A model generated the notes under the pieces. It was not told the origin of the DNA, searched no databases, and was given only the letters and a program-made list of their open reading frames with translations. This document shows positions 1 through 4,453 of a stretch of 7,969 nucleotides of DNA, in pieces. Numbering within the stretch: the stretch's first letter is position 1; each line of letters opens with the position of its first letter. Origin of the DNA: Candidatus Zhuqueibacterota bacterium (GTDB lineage: Bacteria; Zhuqueibacterota; Zhuqueibacteria; Residuimicrobiales; Krinioviventaceae); NCBI GenBank assembly GCA_003854995.1, contig RQOI01000645.1:1-7969 (forward strand), in the 5' to 3' direction. Both the position numbers and the translations under genes were made by a program.

Positions 1-6
1 ATGAAA

Positions 7-23
7 ACAAGGCAGAGCCTTGT
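7..23. repeat. small perfect hairpin (7-bp stem, 3-nt loop)
   Basis: ACAAGGC (7-13) and GCCTTGT (17-23) are perfect reverse complements around the loop AGA. It lies in non-coding sequence and is the first part of a block that continues with a larger hairpin at 57-81 and an 18-base repeat at 87-104. It resembles REP-like dispersed intergenic hairpins, but no second copy of this exact sequence was seen in the window. Confidence 0.5.
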
Positions 24-56
24 CAGGCAAATTCGCATTAATGGCGCATTGATGTT

Positions 57-81
57 CGCTCCCAGGCCGAGCCTGGGAGCG
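57..81. repeat. perfect hairpin (11-bp stem, 3-nt loop), REP-like
   Basis: CGCTCCCAGGC (57-67) pairs perfectly with GCCTGGGAGCG (71-81) around the loop CGA. GC-rich hairpins with a CCCAGGC...GCCTGGG core are, from general knowledge, common as dispersed intergenic elements in several environmental bacterial phyla. There is no T-tract after it, so a rho-independent terminator is less likely than a repeat element. Confidence 0.6.
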
Positions 82-86
82 AGGGT

Positions 87-104
87 ATTGACGATCTCAG
101 ATTT
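87..104. repeat. 18-base direct repeat, copy 1
   Basis: ATTGACGATCTCAGATTT occurs here and again, exactly, at 1247-1264, on either side of the gene at 236-979. The second copy is the outer right end of an 84-base imperfect palindrome, while this copy stands alone. Both copies follow a pair of small hairpins, so this is probably a fragment of the same dispersed element. Confidence 0.6.
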
Positions 105-140
105 GGTTTCACTGGCGGATAGAGCACAATCAGAAAGATG

Positions 141-174
141 CTCTCCCTCTCTCACCCTCTTTTTTCTCCCCCCC
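141..174. other. polypyrimidine tract upstream of first gene
   Basis: Thirty-three of 34 bases on the plus strand are C or T (the only purine is A154), ending in a C run just before GGG. It lies about 60 bases upstream of the chosen start at 236. It may be simple low-complexity sequence; no defined regulatory motif was recognised. Confidence 0.4.
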
Positions 175-225
175 GGGAACAATTCCACCATGAAAACAGT
201 ACCACTTGCATTCAAAAATTCGAAC

Positions 226-230
226 AGGAG
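226..230 (+). promoter_or_regulatory. ribosome binding site deciding start at 236
   Basis: AGGAG with a five-base spacer precedes ATG 236. The in-frame ATG at 206 has no comparable site, and starting at 236 places a clean signal peptide at the N-terminus, so 236 is preferred. Confidence 0.7.
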
Positions 231-235
231 TTCCA

Positions 236-979
236 ATGCGATCCCACACGGTTTTCATGCTGTTTGTTCTCATCTCACCCTCCCTTTTCGCCCAATCCGC
301 GCTCTGGAGCAAAGCGGTCGATATCCTTGCCGCCAACCTGGATTGGCTGCCCGCGACCGTGACCATGCAGTTCGAAATGGTCGACAAAGACGGCCAGGCG
401 GATATGACCACGGTGTCAACTTTCAAGGTCTCTCTGGACGACGACGGCGAGGTGCAGAGCGAACTGGTGAAAATGGTGCGGGACGGCGAGGATGTGACGG
501 AGAAAGAGGTGCAGAAGCAGCAGAAGGAGAGAAAGGCAGATGCCAAGGTTCAAGTCGGTGAGAATGCGGATAGCTCAGAAGATCAACACATGGCGTTTTC
601 GCTGACCGATTCGCCCTTTCATCCAGATAACCAGGGTAAAATTCAGCTCACGCCGCTGGATGAGAAAAAGACAATCGATGGCATCATCTGTCAGCGCTTC
701 GACTATCGACTGCCGCTGGCCGAGAATAGCCGCATCGGCACTGTCTGGCTGGACGCCGAGACCGGCGCTCCAGTTCTACACGAGTTCACCACCGAGCCGC
801 TGCCGCCACGAGTCAAAGAGATGACAAATAGCGTGCGCTTTCACTACACAGCGGACGGCGATTTTTACACCACGCAGGCGTCCTTTGCGGGCGTCGGCGG
901 TTTTCTATTCATCAAAAAGAGTTTCCGCGGCACCATCACGTTCGCAGATTATTGGAGACACCCGACAGGGGAAAATTAG
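236..979 (+). CDS. secreted protein of unknown function, possibly LolA-like fold
   Basis: A 247-residue exported protein that I do not recognise by name. Residues 1-19 form a signal peptide (hydrophobic FMLFVLISPSLFA, likely cut before QSALW); there is no lipobox cysteine, so a soluble periplasmic or surface protein is likely. The mature part starts with an amphipathic segment, then alternating beta-type sequence (about 40-80). A strongly charged, probably helical, insertion (about 78-110, rich in E, K, Q) follows, then a second beta-rich half with GIICQRFDYRLP (149-160), GTVWLDAETGAPV (168-180) and FADYW near the end. A GxVWLD-x-ETGxP strand-turn pattern is typical of outer-membrane-lipoprotein-carrier-like and similar half-barrel proteins, so a LolA/LppX-like fold is a guess rather than an identification. 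The start at 236 is favoured over 206 by the AGGAG site and the signal peptide. The gene stands alone between two repeat-rich spacers, so context gives no function. A real gene is nearly certain; the role is not. Confidence 0.85.
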   Translation: MRSHTVFMLFVLISPSLFAQSALWSKAVDILAANLDWLPATVTMQFEMVDKDGQADMTTVSTFKVSLDDDGEVQSELVKMVRDGEDVTEKEVQKQQKERKADAKVQVGENADSSEDQHMAFSLTDSPFHPDNQGKIQLTPLDEKKTIDGIICQRFDYRLPLAENSRIGTVWLDAETGAPVLHEFTTEPLPPRVKEMTNSVRFHYTADGDFYTTQASFAGVGGFLFIKKSFRGTITFADYWRHPTGEN

Positions 980-1091
980 CAAGGGTGATGTTTTAGAACA
1001 CCACGGCTATAAAAAAGCGCACATGGCTTGATTCCTGGTCTCAGCAAGGGTTACAGTGCAGTATTTTCGCGTTTATCGCGCTCGGTGTGCG

Positions 1092-1108
1092 GAGGGCTGC
1101 AAGCCCTC
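1092..1108. repeat. small perfect hairpin (7-bp stem, 3-nt loop)
   Basis: GAGGGCT (1092-1098) and AGCCCTC (1102-1108) pair around the loop GCA. It has the same stem and loop size as the hairpin at 7-23 but a different sequence, and it likewise stands first in a repeat block. A T-tract is missing, so it is not a typical terminator for the gene ending at 979, which is also over 100 bases away. Confidence 0.55.
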
Positions 1109-1118
1109 GTTGACTCGG

Positions 1119-1143
1119 CGTCCAGGGATTGAATCCCTGGACG
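1119..1143. repeat. perfect hairpin (11-bp stem, 3-nt loop), REP-like
   Basis: CGTCCAGGGAT (1119-1129) pairs perfectly with ATCCCTGGACG (1133-1143) around the loop TGA. It matches the size of the hairpin at 57-81 (11-bp stem, 3-base loop, both stems opening with CG) and lies ten bases after the preceding small hairpin. It is probably a dispersed intergenic element. Confidence 0.6.
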
Positions 1144-1147
1144 AACA

Positions 1148-1176
1148 GGAGCTCAAGTAAACAAAGGGGAGCTCCC
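1148..1176. repeat. GAGCTC inverted repeat
   Basis: GGAGCTC (1148-1154) is repeated in inverted form as GAGCTCC (1169-1175). The right side is itself a perfect 10-base palindrome, GGGAGCTCCC (1167-1176). It connects the hairpin pair to the large palindrome at 1181. Function unknown. Confidence 0.4.
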
Positions 1177-1180
1177 ATAA

Positions 1181-1264
1181 AGATCTGAGATCTGACATCG
1201 CCGATCTTCAATCTGAAATCAATTGATTCCAGATTGAAGATTAGCGATTGACGATCTCAGATTT
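1181..1264. repeat. 84-base imperfect palindrome ending in 18-base repeat
   Basis: The sequence is symmetric about CAATTG (1220-1225). The inner arms, GATCTTCAATCTG (1203-1215) and CAGATTGAAGAT (1230-1241), pair almost perfectly. The outer arms, ATCTGAGATC (1183-1192) and GATCTCAGAT (1253-1262), also pair. Mismatches cluster between inner and outer arms, around 1193-1203 and 1242-1252. The right end (1247-1264) is the exact 18-base sequence also found at 87-104. It is made of near-repeats of the unit AATCTGAGATC/AATCTTCAATCTG, as in the short AATCTGAAATC-type intergenic repeats of FCB-group genomes. It could form a long cruciform or RNA hairpin. Confidence 0.65.
1247..1264. repeat. 18-base direct repeat, copy 2
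   Basis: An exact second copy of the 18-base sequence at 87-104. Here it forms the right outer arm of the 84-base palindrome and follows two hairpins, matching the order of parts in the block at 7-104. Confidence 0.6.
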
Positions 1265-1422
1265 AGGTGATGCGAGCGAACATGTCACTTTCACTCTCCG
1301 CTTCAAGGCGAGCATTCCCCGTTTCTCCTGCATATTTGTGTTTCAGTATCGTACAAATGTATTAAAAAACAAGTGCCTTAGCCTTCAGGACACGAGACAC
1401 CAACAGTGATTTTATTATGATT

Positions 1423-1444
1423 AGCTAGCGTATAAACGTTAGCT
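1423..1444. repeat. 9-bp inverted repeat with ATAA loop
   Basis: AGCTAGCGT (1423-1431) and ACGTTAGCT (1436-1444) pair at eight of nine positions in DNA; the ninth would be a G-U pair in RNA. The loop is ATAA. It could be a hairpin in a leader transcript of the downstream gene or an operator-like site. There is no T-run after it. Confidence 0.4.
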
Positions 1445-1476
1445 GCAAAAACTTTCACTATACTGATTAATTTAAG

Positions 1477-1508
1477 TCTTTGTTTCTTTGTGTCTTAGTG
1501 TCTTTGTG
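1477..1508. repeat. 8-base tandem repeat, four units
   Basis: Four adjoining 8-base units fit TCTTWGTK: TCTTTGTT, TCTTTGTG, TCTTAGTG and TCTTTGTG, with a degenerate TCTTTCTG five bases further on (1514). Repeats of the TCTTTGTG type are, from general knowledge, common in intergenic DNA of Bacteroidota-related genomes. It lies about 120 bases upstream of the start at 1626. Confidence 0.6.
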
Positions 1509-1614
1509 TGATGTCTTTCTGAATGATCCAGGCTAGATGGCATATAAATTGTTGCCGTCCTGTCCCACAAAGCGGTCGTCTTGAAGAAACGTTCGAAAAG
1601 TCATAGAAACGCTC

Positions 1615-1619
1615 GGGGA
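1615..1619 (+). promoter_or_regulatory. ribosome binding site deciding start at 1626
   Basis: GGGGA with a six-base spacer precedes ATG 1626. The upstream in-frame TTG at 1581 would add 15 basic, non-hydrophobic residues ahead of an otherwise normal signal peptide, so it is rejected as the start. Confidence 0.65.
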
Positions 1620-1625
1620 AATTGC

Positions 1626-2540
1626 ATGAAAGCACGGTTGTTCATTGTCAAGAGTTCCATTGTCATCACTTTTATATGCTGCAGTTGGACTCGTTTATCC
1701 GCCTATGCCATACAGGTCACTTGGGAACTGAATCCCGAATCCGATATAAAACATTATACTATTTATCGAGCATCATCGGTGAATTCGGAGACCGAAATTG
1801 CGCAGGTGCCGGCCTCAGAGTCAGCATATATCGATCACAACATTATCCTCAACACCATGTACTATTATCGCATCGTCGCCGTGGACTCGGCGGAAAACGT
1901 CAGCGAGTTCTCCGACACGGCCCAGATCCTGGCCGACAGCCGTTCGTCTTTTGATGATACCACGCCGGTCGAGCTGGCCTCGTTCACCGTTCAATATGCG
2001 CCCAATAGCGTGTGCAACGCTCTGCTCCTGCACTGGCAAACTGCAAGCGAGACCAACAATCTTGGCTTTGATGTCGAACGCGCTATCGGCGTTGAGTTGA
2101 ACTGGAAAAAGATCGGCTTTCTCAGAGGCTATGGCACGACGACCGAAGCACAGCACTACGAATTTATCGATGAAGAAGCGACAACAGAAGGCACTTACTT
2201 TTATCGCTTGAAACAGAACGATGCAAAAGGCGCATTCGATTACTCGGCTACGGTGCGGTTTGATGTCTCTGCCCCGAAAGAGTGTGCCCTGGCGCAGAAT
2301 TTTCCAAATCCGTTCAATCCGTCGACACAAATTGTCTTTCAGTTGAAAGAAGATTGTCAGGCGAAATTGTACGTGTACGACATGCTCGGTCGCCAGGCCA
2401 CAAAGGTCGTCGATCAGCCATTGCTAGCCGGCACCCACAAAGTGTCATTTGATGCCACCGATCTCACCGCGGGTCCGTATTTCTATATTCTCCAGGCCGG
2501 CGCATTCCAGGAAATGAAAAGGATGACGTTCATCAAATAA
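1626..2540 (+). CDS. secreted FN3-domain protein with C-terminal sorting domain
   Basis: A 304-residue exported protein. Residues 1-28 are a signal peptide (KARLFIVKSSIVITFICCSW, cut near SAYA). Residues 29-104 are a fibronectin type III domain with the W-NPESDIKHYTIYR strand, the YYYRIVAVDSAENVSEFS strands and the usual acidic turn. Residues about 115-215 form a second beta-sandwich-like domain (SFTVQY...LLLHWQTASETNNLGFDVER...YFYRLKQND). This W-x-TASE-x-NN-x-GF-x-VER pattern is common in Bacteroidota/Ignavibacteria surface proteins just before the tail. Residues 222-304 are the FlgD-like/type IX-type sorting domain: LAQNFPNPFNPSTQIVFQL, LYVYDMLGRQ, LLAGTHKVSFDA, GPYFYILQAG, ending MTFIK. 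Such tails direct export across the outer membrane and are often removed. No catalytic motif is visible. It is followed 136 bases later by a shorter paralogue. Role on the cell surface or in adhesion is inferred only. Confidence 0.9.
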   Translation: MKARLFIVKSSIVITFICCSWTRLSAYAIQVTWELNPESDIKHYTIYRASSVNSETEIAQVPASESAYIDHNIILNTMYYYRIVAVDSAENVSEFSDTAQILADSRSSFDDTTPVELASFTVQYAPNSVCNALLLHWQTASETNNLGFDVERAIGVELNWKKIGFLRGYGTTTEAQHYEFIDEEATTEGTYFYRLKQNDAKGAFDYSATVRFDVSAPKECALAQNFPNPFNPSTQIVFQLKEDCQAKLYVYDMLGRQATKVVDQPLLAGTHKVSFDATDLTAGPYFYILQAGAFQEMKRMTFIK

Positions 2541-2663
2541 GATTTGGAGGACAAGCCACTTTTATTCCTCAATTCTGTTTATGGCACACAAATTGATGCC
2601 ATCATTGCCCACTAGATGTTTTTCAGAAGACACATACTGATCCAGATGCATTCGTAACAGCAT

Positions 2664-2669
2664 GGAAGG
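2664..2669 (+). promoter_or_regulatory. ribosome binding site deciding start at 2677
   Basis: GGAAGG with a seven-base spacer precedes ATG 2677. The in-frame ATG at 2662 overlaps this site and has no purine-rich motif of its own, and it would add only MEGGS, so 2677 is preferred. Confidence 0.55.
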
Positions 2670-2676
2670 TGGGAGC

Positions 2677-3297
2677 ATGGCACGTTCGTTTTATCGCAAC
2701 AGCGTCAAATTATCCATTCTCGTGGTATTCAGCTGCTCGCTGCTCTCGGCGCAGGCGGTGCACGTCTCCTGGAGCGCCAATCCGGAACCCGACGTCAAAT
2801 ATTACGGCATTTTCAGAGCCTCTTCCTCTGATTCGGAAACAGAGATCGCCCAGGTTGCCGCTGCAGAGCAGGAGTACATGGACCGCACTATCGCGTATGG
2901 CAATGTCTATTATTATCGCGTCATCGCCGTGGACTCGGCGAACAATGTCAGCGAATTCTCCGATCCGGTCCGCATACTGGTCGACATCCAATCATCGAGT
3001 GCGACTGCGGCCTTTCCCGCAGAATTCAAGCTTGAGCAAAACCATCCGAATCCCTTCAATCCGACGACGACATTGACCTATTCTGTCGCCGAACCGGCGC
3101 ACGTCTCCCTGGTGATCTATGATGTGCTGGGCCGTAAGATCAGATCGCTGGTGGAGGAACACAAAGCTCCAGGCATCCATACAAAGATCTGGGATGCGCG
3201 GGACGAGCTGGGAAACGCGGTGACGACCGGCCTCTACTTTGCCCGGTTTGTCGCCGGCAGCTATGCGGAGACGCGCAGGCTGGTGCTGGAAAAATAA
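2677..3297 (+). CDS. short secreted FN3-domain protein with C-terminal sorting domain (tandem paralogue)
   Basis: A 206-residue exported protein, paralogous to the gene just upstream. Residues 1-27 are a signal peptide (KLSILVVFSCSLLSAQA). Residues 28-105 form a fibronectin type III domain (HVSWSANPEPDVKYYGIFR, SETEIAQV, VYYYRVIAVDSANNVSEFS). Compared by eye with its neighbour over 81 gapless residues, 48 are identical. It lacks the middle domain of its neighbour and goes through a short linker (SSSATAAFPAEFK) directly into the sorting domain at 118-206: LEQNHPNPFNPTTTLTYSV, VIYDVLGRKI, PGIHTKIWDARDELGNAVTTGLYFARFVAGSY, ending RLVLEK. The tail is a more canonical version (WDARDELGNAVTTGLY) than that of the neighbour, so tails and FN3 domains may have diverged separately. 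No catalytic residues are recognised. A longer form starting at 2662 is possible. Confidence 0.9.
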   Translation: MARSFYRNSVKLSILVVFSCSLLSAQAVHVSWSANPEPDVKYYGIFRASSSDSETEIAQVAAAEQEYMDRTIAYGNVYYYRVIAVDSANNVSEFSDPVRILVDIQSSSATAAFPAEFKLEQNHPNPFNPTTTLTYSVAEPAHVSLVIYDVLGRKIRSLVEEHKAPGIHTKIWDARDELGNAVTTGLYFARFVAGSYAETRRLVLEK

Positions 3298-3373
3298 CCG
3301 GTCAAATAGGCGGACCGCCTGGCTACACTTGCCACTGTGATGCGGAGACCGCGGTTCATAAGCGGCCGACTCT

Positions 3374-4453
3374 TCACTCCATCATCAGCAACTTGATGAG
3401 ATCCCCGACGACCACGGCCGGCGCAAAGGATGAATCGAATAGGTGCGCATTGGACAGTCCCAGGGTGTGCCGTTTGTCCGGCTGGTGCAGCAGCTCAACG
3501 GCCCGATCGGCAATGTCCTCTGCCTCGTCGAGCGCGAACTGCTCGTCAAAGAATGGGTGGTTCATGATCTGGTCGCGATTATTGCAGATCGATTGCCCGA
3601 CGATCGGCAAGCCAAGAGAGAACAGCTGGCCGAACTTGAATGAAATACAGTTGTGTAATCCTCTTACATAAATTCCAACGCGCGACCGGGCGAGCGTCGT
3701 CAGGTAGTGTCGCAGCGGCATCCATTTCACCTGCAGAGGTGCAAACTTGCCCTCCAGTCTCTTTTGACTTGAAAATCCGATGACGGCTTTAACATCGCGA
3801 TGCCTTTTAATCTCTTTCATGATCCGATAGCGGAACTCGTTCACAGCGGCGTGCTGTTCACCCTGATAAAAGCTCGAAACAAAAAAGATGTCATGACATT
3901 TTTGCAGCCCTCGCGTCCGGCGCAACTGCGCCAAGGTCAGCATGCTGGACAAATATTTGGCCCTCTTGAGGGATTCGCCCAGATTCTGCAAAGGGGCCGC
4001 GCCCGGAAGTGACAAAACGCGCACAATTCGAGCACTATCGGATCCTCTTATGGGACAACAGGGCAGCACGGGGCGAATGACCTGCGCATGCCGGCGCAGC
4101 CGCTCATCGGCTGTTATATCACCAAAATTGTAATTCACCTTGAAATAGTAGCGAACCATTTCGAGCAGCGGCAGATGAAAACCGCCGTTCATCTGAGAAC
4201 GGTCCAGCGCATCGATACAAAAATAAAAGGCCTTGTCGGCACATTCCATTTTGAAGGGACAAATAGCGAACAAAAGATTTACGCTGTTGGCAGACGACAG
4301 TGAACGCCGCAATTCTGCCGGCAGTTGCTTTGCTATAACAAAGTCGCAGGCATGCTTTTTCGCCCAGTCCGCAAAGCCGGCAAGATAAAACGAGGAATAG
4401 AAGGGATTATTGATATTATAATAGGTGATTCGGATTGTTCTTTCCGGTATCAT
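3374..4453 (-). CDS. GT-B-like glycosyltransferase of a polysaccharide cluster
   Basis: A 359-residue cytoplasmic protein without signal peptide or membrane segment. It begins IRITYYNINNPFYSSFYLAGFADWAKKH, typical of an N-terminal Rossmann-like half that folds around the acceptor. It then has a middle region with FFVSSFYQGEQ (190-200, beta strand and loop opening the second half). A C-terminal half with RSRVGIYVRGLHNCISFKFGQLFSLGLPIVGQS (257-288) follows. The last stretch occupies the place of the donor-sugar site of GT-B enzymes (small-residue loop, helix, then G-x-P-I-V), but the classic E-x7-E pair is not seen. The end (LFDSSFAPAVVVGDLI) fits the last helix of such enzymes. Its ATG overlaps the stop of the upstream beta-helix gene (ATGA, 4450-4453), and no Shine-Dalgarno site precedes it, so it is probably translated by coupling. 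Context points to exopolysaccharide assembly. The exact family and sugar are not known. Confidence 0.8.
   Translation of the reverse strand: MIPERTIRITYYNINNPFYSSFYLAGFADWAKKHACDFVIAKQLPAELRRSLSSANSVNLLFAICPFKMECADKAFYFCIDALDRSQMNGGFHLPLLEMVRYYFKVNYNFGDITADERLRRHAQVIRPVLPCCPIRGSDSARIVRVLSLPGAAPLQNLGESLKRAKYLSSMLTLAQLRRTRGLQKCHDIFFVSSFYQGEQHAAVNEFRYRIMKEIKRHRDVKAVIGFSSQKRLEGKFAPLQVKWMPLRHYLTTLARSRVGIYVRGLHNCISFKFGQLFSLGLPIVGQSICNNRDQIMNHPFFDEQFALDEAEDIADRAVELLHQPDKRHTLGLSNAHLFDSSFAPAVVVGDLIKLLMME

Larger units (their letters stand above)
980..1625. other. 646-base gene-free spacer rich in repeats
   Basis: No convincing coding region is present on either strand. In order it holds: a 7-bp hairpin (1092-1108), an 11-bp hairpin (1119-1143), a GAGCTC inverted repeat (1148-1176), an 84-base imperfect palindrome (1181-1264), a 9-bp stem (1423-1444) and an 8-base tandem repeat (1477-1508). 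The stretch from about 1265 to 1420 shows nothing recognisable. A promoter for the gene at 1626 must lie in the right part, but no clear -10/-35 pair stood out. Confidence 0.6.

Noticed and set aside
1..561. open frame starting at base 1 on the plus strand, with an internal ATG at 190
   Set aside because: It runs through the hairpins and the polypyrimidine tract and then overlaps the secreted protein gene in another frame. Its product becomes an Arg/Gly-rich shadow sequence with no features.
1081..1264. CRISPR array suggested by several short repeats and hairpins
   Set aside because: The repeats are not direct copies at regular spacing, and no cas gene is nearby.
1423..1444. integron attC-like site suggested by GTTAGC next to an inverted repeat
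   Set aside because: GTTAGCT does not fit the GTTRRRY core, no matching RYYYAAC partner was found at suitable spacing, and no integrase or gene cassettes are present.
3308..3320. short inverted repeat AGGCG-GAC-CGCCT between the convergent genes as a terminator
   Set aside because: The stem is only five bases, with no T-tract on either strand. No better terminator was found in the 76-base gap.
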